From JBFJKD01 sp038106145 (lineage in GTDB: Bacteria > Pseudomonadota > Gammaproteobacteria > Pseudomonadales > Porticoccaceae), in assembly GCA_038106145.1 (NCBI GenBank), contig JAYODD010000004.1, positions 62,001-126,000 of the forward strand: 64,000 bases of DNA, in the 5' to 3' direction. Below are positions 36,146-45,744 of the stretch, one piece after another; the stretch's first letter is position 1; every line of letters begins with the position of its first letter. A model generated the notes under the pieces. That model was given only the letters and a program-made list of their open reading frames with translations, made no database searches and was not told the DNA's origin. The translations under genes were made by a program, and so were the position numbers.

Positions 36146-36856
36146 TTAGTAGTAGTCGTCACCGAAATCATCCTCCACCGCTCCGTCGCTAACCAGGTGG
36201 CGGCGGCGCTGTAGATAGGCGTCGCGGATGAAAATATATTTGTCGCCATGAATCAGCTTTTCCGCTTCCAGTAACTGAGCGCGGGTCGAAATGACCTGCG
36301 CACCATAAATTTGGTTGCGGGTCGGCACGTGATCAATCTCGCCGATCGGATTCAAGAGGCTGTCCACCGCCAATCCCGGCGCGTCGCGTAGCGTGCTGGG
36401 ACCAAAAAACGGTAAAACGATATAGGCTCCCTCGCCAACGCCCCAGTAACCCAGGGTCTGGCCGAAGTCCTCACCTTCGCTGCCCGGCAGACCGAGGTGC
36501 TCCGCGACATCAAAAAATCCCGCCAGGCCGAGGGTGGAATTGACCAAAAAACGACCGGTGTCAGCGCCAGCGCGGGTAAACTTGCCCTGCAGAAGATCAT
36601 TGGCAATATTGACGATTTCTCCGGCATTGTTAAACATGCGGTTTATACCGCTCTCCACCGGATCGGGCGTGACATAACGGTAGCCCGTTGCGATGGGCTT
36701 GAGAAAAAAGCGATCCGCAGTCTCATTGAAGGTGAACACCGCCCGGTTGACGCCCTCAAGGGGATCCGCCTGGCTATCGGACTGTGCGGCGACAGCCGAG
36801 ACACACATCAAAGTACTGGCTATGCCTGCTGCGAGACTGCAAATAATTCGGCCCAC
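36146..36856 (-). CDS. mlaA: MlaA (VacJ) family protein of phospholipid transport
   Basis: This component of the Mla system removes misplaced phospholipids from the outer leaflet of the outer membrane. Conserved family blocks are visible: DPLEGVNRAVFTFNE, NVAGEIVN-like NNAGEIVNIANDLLQG, RFLVNSTLGLAGFFDVA and PFFGPSTLRDAPG. It has a signal peptide ending SAVA-AQ but no acceptable lipobox, although family members are usually lipoproteins. The GTG start has AGGGGG 7 nt upstream. The PP2C gene follows 43 nt downstream. The rest of the mla operon is not in the window. Confidence 0.93.
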   Translation of the reverse strand: MGRIICSLAAGIASTLMCVSAVAAQSDSQADPLEGVNRAVFTFNETADRFFLKPIATGYRYVTPDPVESGINRMFNNAGEIVNIANDLLQGKFTRAGADTGRFLVNSTLGLAGFFDVAEHLGLPGSEGEDFGQTLGYWGVGEGAYIVLPFFGPSTLRDAPGLAVDSLLNPIGEIDHVPTRNQIYGAQVISTRAQLLEAEKLIHGDKYIFIRDAYLQRRRHLVSDGAVEDDFGDDYY

Positions 36857-36941
36857 TGGATTCCCCCTGTTTTTCTCCGTCTCTACTCTTCTATACGGCT
36901 TATTGGGGTTATTTTATACAAAGAGTTTAGACGAAGATACA

Positions 36942-36975
36942 GGAACAAGCACCTTCCGCCCTGGACGGAAGGTGC
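36942..36975 (-). terminator. probable terminator of the phosphate porin
   Basis: A perfect 10-bp stem (GCACCTTCCG/CGGAAGGTGC, 36949-36975) with a 7-nt loop lies about 30 nt after the porin stop. On the minus strand it is followed by TTGTTCCTGT, a weak U tract. Confidence 0.6.
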
Positions 36976-37003
36976 CGGGTGTGTGGAAATTCGCAGAATT
37001 TAA

Positions 37004-38226
37004 CTAAAAAGCGAACTGTAACCGGGCCACGATAGCGTCGCCGTCGTCCTCGCCACCGATTGCCTGATCGACATCGGCCTTGACGTAGTTAAATGCCACT
37101 TTAACCACTTCGTTGACGTACCAGTTGGCCCCAAGGGTCAGGGTATTGCCAGTTTCGCCCGCGAGGCTGATCAACGGTTCGTTTTTGTTGCCAGACACAT
37201 CCAACTCATCGTAGCGGGCAAAAATCTCCCAGGCGCCACCGGCGGCCGCGGGTTTAACCTTATCGAATGCTGCGATCTCATTTTTGTAAGAGCGACTCTC
37301 ACCGGTCAAAATCCATCCCGCCTGCACGTAGTAGCCGTCAGCTTCCAGGTCGGGAGCAGCAGCAACCCCGGACAGTTCGCCGTCAAAATATTCCGCCATG
37401 ANNNNNNNNNNTGGGCCGGACCAAACACCCCGGCCAATTCGAAATTCATGGCTTTAAGTTCGTCACCCACAGCGCCGCCAGTATATTTGCCGGCAACCTT
37501 GTTCGCGGTTTTCTGTTCGCCGCCGCGGACACCGAGGCGCGATTCAATGCTGCTGAAACCGTCGTCGCTATCACGCACCGTGTAACCGGCACCCAGGTGG
37601 ATCAGCCCGTTTTCACTATTCATCGGACGAATTACGAAGCGCCCAGTGGTGGCAGTGTCAAGATTATTACTGCTGTCGATGTCCTGCTTGTAGACCCCCA
37701 GGCTGTAGGTCAGAAAGTCGTTGGCGCCATGCAACTTGACGCCGATATTGTTGCCCGTATCAAACGCGTTGGACGGCAAGGAACGCTCCACCGCCGTAGT
37801 CCATTTGGAGCTGCCGGTGTCTTCCAGACCAAAATCTTCCTTCTGCTGACCAAACGTCAATGTCGCTAATTCACCCCAGCCGTCGTAGCTCACATTGAGC
37901 AGATCGATGGAACCGTCGTCAGTCAAGTTGTAGGACATGACATAGCTCCAGTCGTCGTAATGCCCGCTGAGCTCCAGGCGCGCGCGACGAAACCAGATAT
38001 CGCTACCATTCTCGTCGACTTTCTTGTTAATCACGCCGTCGTAATCGTTATAATCCAGTTGCATCCGACCACCAATTTTGAACGAAAACCGACCGTCGGA
38101 GGTTTTCGCTTCCAGCCCGCCCTTGGTTTTTAGAATAATATCCGGGCCGTCGGTGATCACCGTACCGGCCTGGGCGTTAAATGTACTTGCAGTCGCAATG
38201 GCCATCGCAATCGCTGTTTTTTTCAT
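37004..38226 (-). CDS. phosphate-selective porin of the OprO/OprP family
   Basis: This is an outer-membrane channel likely for phosphate or other anions. A signal peptide ends at FNAQA-GT, followed by the family features FSFKIGGRMQLDYNDYDG, WFRRARLELSGHYDDWSY and GQQKEDFGLED. Alternating beta strands end in a terminal Phe (VARLQFAF), as in porins. A 10-N gap at 37402-37411 changes the frame, so the gene appears split, but the second part continues the porin. The ATG at 38226 with GAGGGG upstream is clear. Tandem Pho boxes lie 60-115 nt upstream, which supports a phosphate-starvation role. Confidence 0.9.
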
Positions 38227-38284
38227 TACTATCCCCTCGTTACAGAATGATGGGATCGACGATCCCGTTGTTTGCACTCGGGGT

Positions 38285-38340
38285 ATTGTGAAAAAATACT
38301 GTGACAGGAAAGTGACGGATATATGACAATTAGATGACAA
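38285..38340 (-). promoter_or_regulatory. two tandem Pho boxes and -10 element
   Basis: On the minus strand four 7-nt units, TTGTCAT, TTGTCAT, CCGTCAC and CTGTCAC, are each separated by 4 nt (38334-38340, 38323-38329, 38312-38318, 38301-38307). This is the exact 11-nt period of PhoB sites (consensus CTGTCAT). Ten bases after the last unit comes CACAAT, a plausible -10 box, as expected where PhoB replaces the -35 element. It drives the porin gene. Confidence 0.85.
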
Positions 38341-38367
38341 CTGCCGCGCCCTGCAGGGGGCGATCTA

Positions 38368-39144
38368 CTAACCGGCAGTAACTGCGGTGCCGCACAAAAT
38401 ATTCAGCTCGAGCAGCCGTTCAAGCGTCGTGTGTCCGCCCTCCACAATGGCGGCCACATCCTCCGTCTGCATCTCAGCCGCGATGGTTTGCAGCGCCTCT
38501 CGTCCGCTTAGCTGGCCATCTTCAAGGAGTTGCAACAGGCGAACAGTTACCGCATTGCTTTCCAGAAACCGCACTTGCTGCTGGCGATTGCGATAGACTA
38601 TCAGATACGTGGGAGCCGCCGGGGGTGTGGGGGGTTGATACGCAGGTCCTATCAAGTGTACCGGGAACTGGTAACACAGGCGCCACGCCAATGGCGATAC
38701 CACTGGCCGACCCGCGAGCAAATCGCCATCGACAGCGACATTCAACTCGGGAAATTCCTCAGGGGAGACATCCAGCGCCAGCTCCACCCACTCGTAATGG
38801 GCCAGCTCCAGCATAAATGGCAGGGTGGGTTCGGACTCGGCCCCGCCATCCTGTAAAAAGCGCAGGAACTCCTGGCTGATCTCCAGAAATAACGGCGTAT
38901 GACAACGATGCCGCCGAATAAAATCCCGCACCAGGCGGTGCCACTCGGGAGCATCCAGTAAACTGCGTAGTACGGGAAACCCGCTGCTGAGAAAGCCTTC
39001 AATATTGTTGTAAATCAGCTCCCGGTAGATGGCCAGACGGCGATCTTCAATGCCCTCGGGAGCAGGACAGTTATCCGGGTCGCGTACGTGGCTGATAAAA
39101 ATATCCTGCGCTGCGCGCAATGATTCAGCGCCGTTCACGGCCAC
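38368..39144 (-). CDS. hvfC: HvfC-type DUF2063 partner protein of the MNIO enzyme
   Basis: This DUF2063 protein has a helical N-terminal domain with RRLAIYRELIYNNIEGFLSSGFPVLR, and a C-terminal DUF-type domain ending LELNILCGTAV. Members bind the precursor peptide and present it to the MNIO enzyme. The GTG start at 39144 is 12 nt after the hvfB stop. The order hvfA-hvfB-hvfC is that of gold- or copper-induced bufferin operons. The DoxX-like membrane gene that often ends such operons is not here; the porin promoter follows instead. Confidence 0.88.
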   Translation of the reverse strand: MAVNGAESLRAAQDIFISHVRDPDNCPAPEGIEDRRLAIYRELIYNNIEGFLSSGFPVLRSLLDAPEWHRLVRDFIRRHRCHTPLFLEISQEFLRFLQDGGAESEPTLPFMLELAHYEWVELALDVSPEEFPELNVAVDGDLLAGRPVVSPLAWRLCYQFPVHLIGPAYQPPTPPAAPTYLIVYRNRQQQVRFLESNAVTVRLLQLLEDGQLSGREALQTIAAEMQTEDVAAIVEGGHTTLERLLELNILCGTAVTAG

Positions 39145-39156
39145 AATTCCATGTTT

Positions 39157-40032
39157 TCACCACGTTGTTACCGATCCAGCGCGGGTTCGCGGCGGCGCGG
39201 CACCGGCTTTGGTCAGATGTTGCTGCAATGTTCTGACCCTTGCTACCTCCAGTTCCATATCCGCCACCGGGGGAAAATTAAAATCCCGTTCCAGCAGGGT
39301 GGGAAACACGCCAAAGTGCGTATAGGCCTGCTCCAGCAGGGACCATACCGGTTCGATCACATCCGCGCCGTGGGTATCCACCCGCAAGTCGGGGGCTTCA
39401 CAGTAATGTCCCGCCACATGCCCATAGGCGATACGCTCCCCTGGCAATGCCGCCAGGAATTCACTGGCGTCGTACCCATGATTGACGCTGTTTACGTAAA
39501 TATTATTGACGTCGAGTAGTAACTCACAATCCGCTTCTTCCAAAACCCCGTTGATGAATTGCGCCTCGGTCAAACGCTGCTGGGGAGCGGCGTAATAGGA
39601 CACGTTTTCGATGGCGATGCGCTGGCCCAGAAAATCCTGAACCTGGCGAATGCGCGCGGCAACGTATCTGACCGCTTCTTCGGTGAAGGGTATCGGCATC
39701 AGATCGTATAAATGACCGGCATCGCTACAGTAACTTAAATGTTCCGAGTAACACTGTATGTTGTGTTCAGCGATAAATTCTTTTATGTCGCGCAACAATT
39801 CCCGATCGAGGGGAGCGGATGAGCCGAGGGACAGGGACAGGCCGTGACATACGAATGGATAGCGTTCTGTGTAGGCGCGAAACTGCCGCCCGAAACGGCC
39901 ACCCACGCGAATCCAGTTTTCCGGGGCCACTTCCATAAAATCAACACTGCCGGGCGCCAGGGAGAGCAGCGGACCTAACAGCGCCCGCCGCAATCCCAAT
40001 CCCGCCCCGCATATCGCAGGCGATTGTTGCAT
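39157..40032 (-). CDS. hvfB: multinuclear non-heme iron oxidase (DUF692, HvfB)
   Basis: This is a DUF692/MNIO TIM-barrel enzyme that uses iron and oxygen to modify cysteines of a ribosomally made peptide, in characterised bufferin systems to thiooxazole-type groups. The metal-ligand regions are intact: FVCHGLSLSLGS, YSEHLSYC, IENVSYY, LLLDVNNIYVN, YGHVAGHY, DTHGADV and LLERDFNFP. 291 residues is normal. It lies 20 nt after the precursor gene hvfA and directly before hvfC. It acts in the cytoplasm on the HvfA precursor before export. Confidence 0.94.
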   Translation of the reverse strand: MQQSPAICGAGLGLRRALLGPLLSLAPGSVDFMEVAPENWIRVGGRFGRQFRAYTERYPFVCHGLSLSLGSSAPLDRELLRDIKEFIAEHNIQCYSEHLSYCSDAGHLYDLMPIPFTEEAVRYVAARIRQVQDFLGQRIAIENVSYYAAPQQRLTEAQFINGVLEEADCELLLDVNNIYVNSVNHGYDASEFLAALPGERIAYGHVAGHYCEAPDLRVDTHGADVIEPVWSLLEQAYTHFGVFPTLLERDFNFPPVADMELEVARVRTLQQHLTKAGAAPPRTRAGSVTTW

Positions 40033-40052
40033 CGTCCTGGAAACGCTATGTG

Positions 40053-40397
40053 TTACTCGCTTTTAGCGCCACATTTACCTTCGCCACACTTACCTTCTTC
40101 GGTGGCTTTGGCGGCTGGCTTGTTTTCCCCACAGGCCCCTTCATTAGCTTTGGCGTGATCCTCGCCACAGGTCCCCTCGGCGGCGGTTTTAGCCTTGTCC
40201 GCCCCGCATTTACCTTCCCCGCATTTGCCTTCCCCACATTTGCCCTCGGCGTCTTTGGCAGCGAGATTATAACCCCCGTTCAGTTCAGTGACCTGAAACG
40301 GGTTTTGCGCGGCCTGCGCCACGGAGCCCAGCGCCAGGGAAGTCATAAATGCGGCGCCAACTGCCACTGCGAGGGGTTTAACGGTATGTTTTGCCAT
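40053..40397 (-). CDS. hvfA: bufferin-type RiPP precursor with EGKCG repeats (HvfA)
   Basis: This peptide of 114 residues has an N-terminal Sec-type signal (ALGSVAQA-AQ) and a tail holding seven cysteines in EGKCG-like units: five EGKCG, one EGTCG and one EGACG. In this class the signal acts as the leader for HvfB and HvfC, and the modified peptide is exported to bind thiophilic metals such as copper or gold in the periplasm. The ATG has AGGAG about 7 nt upstream. No other cysteines are present, so all seven are candidate modification sites. Confidence 0.92.
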   Translation of the reverse strand: MAKHTVKPLAVAVGAAFMTSLALGSVAQAAQNPFQVTELNGGYNLAAKDAEGKCGEGKCGEGKCGADKAKTAAEGTCGEDHAKANEGACGENKPAAKATEEGKCGEGKCGAKSE

Positions 40398-40516
40398 GGT
40401 TGCTCTCCTGTTAGATGCACATTCGTATTGCGGTTGACCACGATGAGGGAGTTCTCGCGGACAGGGTACAACACTGAGTTAATCGCGTAATAGCCTGAAT
40501 TAACGCAGACTGGGCC

Positions 40517-40546
40517 TTATGACCCGACAACGCGACGTAAGTTTCC
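40517..40546 (-). promoter_or_regulatory. possible ECF-sigma promoter of hvfABC
   Basis: On the minus strand GGAAACTT and GTCATAA are 15 nt apart, resembling RpoE-type promoters (GGAACTT and TCTAA-like). It lies about 110 nt before hvfA. Bufferin operons are often controlled by ECF sigma factors, but none is encoded in this window. The match is moderate. Confidence 0.35.
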
Positions 40547-40617
40547 ATGTTACATGAAAATCTACCAATCTCCCTAGTGGGCAACAGCTGCGCAAACACC
40601 CCACCAGCACAGGTGAG

Positions 40618-43600
40618 TTACCGGGTGAGCTTCTGCTCGATAAGATCCCGCTGCCGCTCCAGACGCTTGAGGGATACGGGTACGGCGGTTTTCAAAGCCT
40701 GCGCGCAAACCGAAACCCGGTATTCTTCGATCATAAAGCGCAACCTCTCCACCTCGAGCCAGACAGGCAGAGGAAATTCCTGGCGGCGCGCCGAAAAAGT
40801 CTCCACCGTTTTGGTAAACCCTGCCACTTCCGCCATCATCGTCTGATCTTGCGCTTCCCGCTGTGGCAACCGCTCAAACCGCACGAGCGCGGCACGCACA
40901 TAGCGTTCCATCTGGCGCAGCCAGAAAAAACTGGTCTCCCGCAAAAAACCCGGCGCGAACAGGCCCGCCATCTGGGCACGACCATCCGCCACCGCCCGGG
41001 GAAAAAGAGTTTCTCGTGTCCTCAGCAAAGCATGGAGTTCCACCAGCGCGTTGGCCTGGGCAGCTAGCAGTTGTTCCAGTTCCAGGGCCAGGGCGCCGGT
41101 AACGCCGACACCGCGCTCCAGGCAGCGGTTGAACGTCTGCGCGGATCGCGGCAACGGTTGCTCATCGAAACAGGCGTGGCGATACACCCCGTCAATCAGG
41201 TCCGCCAGTAAGGTCTCAAATGGGGGCAACTGTGCATGCGTAAAAAACAGCTCCTTGCCGCGGCACAACTGCTTGCGCCAGCGGCGCTCCGCTGCTTCCC
41301 TGCAAATGACCGCAAGGCGCACCAGGCCCCGCCGCGATTCATACTCCGCGACCACAGGATTATTTCGCATCACAATGGCTACACTGTCGCCCGCATCCAC
41401 CAGCGCCGGGTAGCTGCGTATTTCCAACCCGTTCCTGACCTCGACAACCACCTCCGGCAGATCACCAAAACTCCAGGAGGTAATGTCGGTGGCCGCCAGT
41501 CTGGCGGCGCACGAGTGTTCACTATTGAGTTCTTTCTCTACTCGATGTCGATAGATTTCGCGCAGGGATTTCAGTTCTTTACTGTGGGCCAATATTTCTC
41601 CCTGCTCATCCAGCAGCAGAAAATTGATGCGATAAAAAGCATCGAGTTTATCCAGCCGCCAGCAGTCATCGGGTAATTCAACACCGATCAATTTTTGCAA
41701 CTCCGCGCCCAACGCACTCGTCAGTGGACGATTCTGCGGGCGCAGGGCGGACAGTGCCCGGTCCGCATAATCCGGCAGCGGCACACAACGTTTGCGCCAT
41801 TTTTTGGGCAATGTTTTGAGCAGGGCGATGGTTTTATCCCGTAACAACCCGGGCACCAACCAGTCGAACAGCGCATCTGGTACCTGGTGCAGAATTGCCA
41901 GGGGCACCTGCACGCTCACCCCATCCAGGGGATGACCGGGCTCAAAACGGTAACTCAGAGAATAGCTATGCCCGTCCCAGTCGATGCTGGTGGGAAATTG
42001 CGCGACCTGCGCGTCGCCTGGCATATTGGCTGCGAGGAGCCCCCTGTCGATATACAACAATCTGGGATTGCTCGCCTCCGCGTCTTTACGCCAGGTTTCA
42101 AACTGCGCCAGGCTGGTGACATCTTGGGGCACGCGTTCGTCGTAAAACTGGTAAATAATCTGTTCATCGGCGGCAATATCCCGCCGTCGCATGCGTTGCT
42201 CAAGCTCATCCAGATGCTGCGCGAGCTCACGGTTGTGCCCGGCGAATGATCCCCGGCCGCGATCCTCCACTCCATACCGCCCCTCCACCAACGCCTGTTG
42301 GATAAATACCTGCCGCGCCAGGGGGACATTTATTTTGCCGTATTCAACACCGCGCCGATCGGCTATCACCAGACCGTAAAGCGTCTGTTTTTCGTAGGCC
42401 ATGACGCGACCACTGCGCGGGAGATAATGGGGTTCGCTGTATTCCCGTTTGATACGATGGGCGGCGATAGTGGACAACCAGCGGGGATCGATCTGCGCAC
42501 AGCCGTGAGCAAACAGGCGGCTGGTTTCGATCAATTCGCCCGCCATTACCCACTTCGGCGGCTTTTTGGCCAGAGCGGATCCAGGGAAAAGATGAAATCT
42601 GCGATTGCGTGCTCCCATATACTCGTTGTTGTCGTGGCGAAAACCTATGTTTCCCAGCAAACCACTGAGCATGGCGCGATGGATACTGTCCCTATCCGCG
42701 GGTTGTCGATTATCGCGCACACCCGACTGGCGACAGCTGACGTGCAACTGGTGGTGCAGCTCCCGCCACTCCCGAACGCGCATGTGGGACAGGGATAATT
42801 GTCGACATAAACTGGCGAACTGGTTTTTACTCAGCGCCTGGCGCTGCGCTTCGAGGAATGTCCACATGTTCCAGAAAGTGTAAAAATCCGAATCGGGATC
42901 GAGCCATTGCCGATGTTTTTCATCCGCTGCCTGACGCTTCTCTGCCGGCCTCTCGCGGGGATCCTGCACACTCAGCGCCGCCACAATGACCAACACCTCG
43001 CGCACACAGGCCTCGCGTCCGGCGGCCAGCAACATGCGCGCGAATTTCGGATCCACCGGCAAGCGTGCCATCTGCCGCCCCAGATCGGTGAGCTGGCCAC
43101 GCACGTCCACGGCGCCGAGTTCGGCGAGCAAATTGTAGCCATCGTTAATGAAACGATTATCCGGTGGGTCCACGAAGGGAAAGCGGCGCACATCGCCGAC
43201 GCGAAACTGCAGCATTTGTAATATAACCGCGGCCAGATTGGTGCGTAAAATTTCCGGATCGGAAAACTCCGGACGCCGTGCAAAATCCTGTTCGCTGTAA
43301 AGACGAATACAGATGCCGTTGGCGAGCCGGCCACAGCGCCCCGCCCGTTGATTCGCACTGGCCTGGGAAATCGGCTCAATTGGCAGGCGCTGCACTTTGG
43401 TGCGATAACTGTAGCGACTAATCCGGGCATAACCGGTATCCACCACATAACGCACCCCCGGCACGGTAATGGAGGTCTCGGCAACATTGGTGGCGAGGAT
43501 GACGCGGGTGCCGGTGTGTGCCTGAAATACGCGGCGTTGATCCTTTAACCCGAGTCGCGCATAGAGGGGCAGCACTTCCACGTGGCGCAGTTCGGCCCGG

Positions 43601-44553
43601 CGCAGTGCCTGGGCGGCATCGCGTATCTCCCGCTCGCCGCTAACAAACACCAGAATGTCGCCGCGCTGGGGTAGCACCAGTAATTCCTCCACCGCGGACA
43701 CCACCGCAGCGGGCAGATCCTCATCCGTAGCCGGTGGCTGATAGCGAATTTGCACGGGGTAGGTGCGGCCTGCGACGGCAATTACCGGCGCGTTGCCAAA
43801 GTGTGCAGAGAATTTGCAAACGTCGATAGTTGCCGAAGTAATGATTACTTTGAGGTCGGGACGACGGGGTAGAAGCTGTTTAAGATAGCCGAGGATGAAA
43901 TCAATATTCAGACTGCGCTCGTGAGCTTCGTCGATAATCAGCGTGTCGTAGCGCAACAAATCCGGGTCGCTACTAATTTCCGCCAGTAAAATACCATCGG
44001 TCATCAGTTTTACCAGCGTTGTATCGCTACACTGATCCTGAAATCGCACCTGATAACCAACCACCCCACCCAGCGACACCTGCAATTCTTCGGCGATGCG
44101 ACTGGCCACCGTGGACGCGGCGATGCGGCGCGGTTGTGTATGGCCAATTAAACCCGTGACGCCGCGCCCCAGTTCCAGACAAATCTTCGGCAATTGTGTG
44201 GTTTTGCCCGATCCGGTTTCCCCGGAAACAATCACCACCTGATGCCTGCCAATGGCATCGGCAATTTGCTCGCGTCGGGCGACAATGGGCAATTGCTCGA
44301 CGTAACTAACGGTTGGCAAGGATGCTTGCCGTTGCGTGGCGCGGGCAACGGAGGCTTGCATACGGGTGCTTAGCGCTTCCAGCAAACTGCCCCTGGAAGA
44401 GGGTTTGCCGGGTCCAGCAGGCGGGTGATGGGTGGAAAAATTCGAGCGTGCGCTTTGTAATGCGCGTAGCTCACGCAAAAAACGCGGCCGATCCACATTC
44501 ATGCACTGAGCCAGCAGGGTTTCCAGCGCCTGATAAGTTGTGGGGCGGGTCAT
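40618..44553 (-). CDS. hrpA: ATP-dependent RNA helicase HrpA
   Basis: This DEAH-box helicase rescues stalled ribosomes and unwinds RNA. The core has GETGSGKTTQLPKICLELG (motif I), TQPRRIAA (Ia), IIDEAHERSL (II), SATID (III) and QRAGRCGR (VI). HA2, OB and a long C-terminal HrpA domain follow. At 1311 residues it is almost identical in size to the E. coli protein (1300). It lies 15 nt after the VWA gene on the same strand. Confidence 0.96.
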   Translation of the reverse strand: MTRPTTYQALETLLAQCMNVDRPRFLRELRALQSARSNFSTHHPPAGPGKPSSRGSLLEALSTRMQASVARATQRQASLPTVSYVEQLPIVARREQIADAIGRHQVVIVSGETGSGKTTQLPKICLELGRGVTGLIGHTQPRRIAASTVASRIAEELQVSLGGVVGYQVRFQDQCSDTTLVKLMTDGILLAEISSDPDLLRYDTLIIDEAHERSLNIDFILGYLKQLLPRRPDLKVIITSATIDVCKFSAHFGNAPVIAVAGRTYPVQIRYQPPATDEDLPAAVVSAVEELLVLPQRGDILVFVSGEREIRDAAQALRRAELRHVEVLPLYARLGLKDQRRVFQAHTGTRVILATNVAETSITVPGVRYVVDTGYARISRYSYRTKVQRLPIEPISQASANQRAGRCGRLANGICIRLYSEQDFARRPEFSDPEILRTNLAAVILQMLQFRVGDVRRFPFVDPPDNRFINDGYNLLAELGAVDVRGQLTDLGRQMARLPVDPKFARMLLAAGREACVREVLVIVAALSVQDPRERPAEKRQAADEKHRQWLDPDSDFYTFWNMWTFLEAQRQALSKNQFASLCRQLSLSHMRVREWRELHHQLHVSCRQSGVRDNRQPADRDSIHRAMLSGLLGNIGFRHDNNEYMGARNRRFHLFPGSALAKKPPKWVMAGELIETSRLFAHGCAQIDPRWLSTIAAHRIKREYSEPHYLPRSGRVMAYEKQTLYGLVIADRRGVEYGKINVPLARQVFIQQALVEGRYGVEDRGRGSFAGHNRELAQHLDELEQRMRRRDIAADEQIIYQFYDERVPQDVTSLAQFETWRKDAEASNPRLLYIDRGLLAANMPGDAQVAQFPTSIDWDGHSYSLSYRFEPGHPLDGVSVQVPLAILHQVPDALFDWLVPGLLRDKTIALLKTLPKKWRKRCVPLPDYADRALSALRPQNRPLTSALGAELQKLIGVELPDDCWRLDKLDAFYRINFLLLDEQGEILAHSKELKSLREIYRHRVEKELNSEHSCAARLAATDITSWSFGDLPEVVVEVRNGLEIRSYPALVDAGDSVAIVMRNNPVVAEYESRRGLVRLAVICREAAERRWRKQLCRGKELFFTHAQLPPFETLLADLIDGVYRHACFDEQPLPRSAQTFNRCLERGVGVTGALALELEQLLAAQANALVELHALLRTRETLFPRAVADGRAQMAGLFAPGFLRETSFFWLRQMERYVRAALVRFERLPQREAQDQTMMAEVAGFTKTVETFSARRQEFPLPVWLEVERLRFMIEEYRVSVCAQALKTAVPVSLKRLERQRDLIEQKLTR

Positions 44554-44568
44554 ATTTGACGAGCAGGC

Positions 44569-45744
44569 CTATTTGGAGAGCAGTTTCATACCTTCTTCCA
44601 ATCCACCTATGGTTAGCGGAAACATGCGTTGCTCCACCAACTGCCGCACCCGTTGAATGGTTGGCGTGTGTTCCCAGTAATCCTGGCGCACCGGATTCAA
44701 CCACACCACCTTGTCGAAGGTAGCGTTGATTCTTTCCATCCAGGTAGCCCCGGATTCTTTGTTGTAATATTCCACACTGCCACCCGCACTTTCGATTTCG
44801 TAGGGCGACATCGATGCATCCCCCACAAAAATAACCTTGTAGTCGGAACTGTAAGTGCGCAACAGGTCGTAGGTTTCGGTTTTTTCCTGATAACGACGAA
44901 AATTATCCTTCCACACATAGTCGTACAGCATATTGTGGAAATAAAAATATTCCATGTGCTTGAATTCCGTGCGCGCGGCGGAAAACAGCTCTTCACACAA
45001 TTTAACGTAGGGATCCATGGAACCGCCCACATCGAAAAACAGCAGCACTTTGATGGCATTGTGCCGCTCGGGAACCATTTTGATGTCCAGTAATCCGCCA
45101 TTATGAGCGGTGGAGCGAATCGTATTATCGAGATCCAACTCATCTTCAGCGCCAGTACGGGCGAATTTACGCAGCCGCCGCAGCGCCACCTTGATGTTGC
45201 GCGTGCCCAGCTCGACGGAATCATCGAGATTGCTGAATTCCCGCTTTTCCCAGACTTTGAGGGCGCGTTTTTGCGTACTTTCACCGCCAACACGGACCCC
45301 TTCGGGATTATAGCCGCTGTTGCCAAACGGTGATGTGCCGCGGGTGCCAATCCATTTGTTGCCACCCTCGTGGCGTTTTTTTTGCTCCTTGAGGCGTTCC
45401 TTGAACGCCTCTATCAATTTTTCAAGTCCGCCAAGACTTTCGATTTTGGCTTTTTCCTCTTCGCTGAGACTTTTGACAAACTCCTGGCGCAGCCACTCCT
45501 CTGGAATCAACACGTCCAGAAATTCGTCCAGTGTCTCGAGATCCTTGAAATACAGCGTGAACGCCCGATCGTATTTATCGTAAAAGCGTTCGTCTTTGAC
45601 CAGGCAGGTGCGTGCCAGAAAATAAAAATCCTCGACGCTGCCAAATGCAATGTGCTGTTGCAAGGCTTCGAGCAACACCAATAATTCCTTGATGGTGACC
45701 GGAACACCCCCTTTGCGCAGACCGTCGAAAAAATCCAGCAGCAT
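44569..45744 (-). CDS. VWA domain (CoxE-like) protein
   Basis: This is a soluble protein of 391 residues with a C-terminal von Willebrand A fold. The MIDAS metal site is FFDVGGSMDPYV (DxGxS), and VIFVGDASMSPYE contains the later Asp. The middle is basic and coiled-coil-like. VWA proteins pair with MoxR AAA+ ATPases to insert metals or remodel complexes. The gene overlaps the MoxR stop (TGATG), so the two are coupled. The target complex is unknown, since no oxidase or dehydrogenase genes are adjacent. Confidence 0.88.
   Translation of the reverse strand: MLLDFFDGLRKGGVPVTIKELLVLLEALQQHIAFGSVEDFYFLARTCLVKDERFYDKYDRAFTLYFKDLETLDEFLDVLIPEEWLRQEFVKSLSEEEKAKIESLGGLEKLIEAFKERLKEQKKRHEGGNKWIGTRGTSPFGNSGYNPEGVRVGGESTQKRALKVWEKREFSNLDDSVELGTRNIKVALRRLRKFARTGAEDELDLDNTIRSTAHNGGLLDIKMVPERHNAIKVLLFFDVGGSMDPYVKLCEELFSAARTEFKHMEYFYFHNMLYDYVWKDNFRRYQEKTETYDLLRTYSSDYKVIFVGDASMSPYEIESAGGSVEYYNKESGATWMERINATFDKVVWLNPVRQDYWEHTPTIQRVRQLVEQRMFPLTIGGLEEGMKLLSK

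Noticed and set aside
37306..37411. Apparent premature end of the phosphate porin
   Set aside because: The stop is met in a wrong frame after the 10-N gap. The correct frame continues to a typical porin C-terminus ending in Phe.
40050..40490. Plus-strand open frame of 146 codons over hvfA
   Set aside because: Its Phe/Gly-rich translation is the complement of the EGKCG codons of hvfA, which has a ribosome site, signal peptide and family neighbours.
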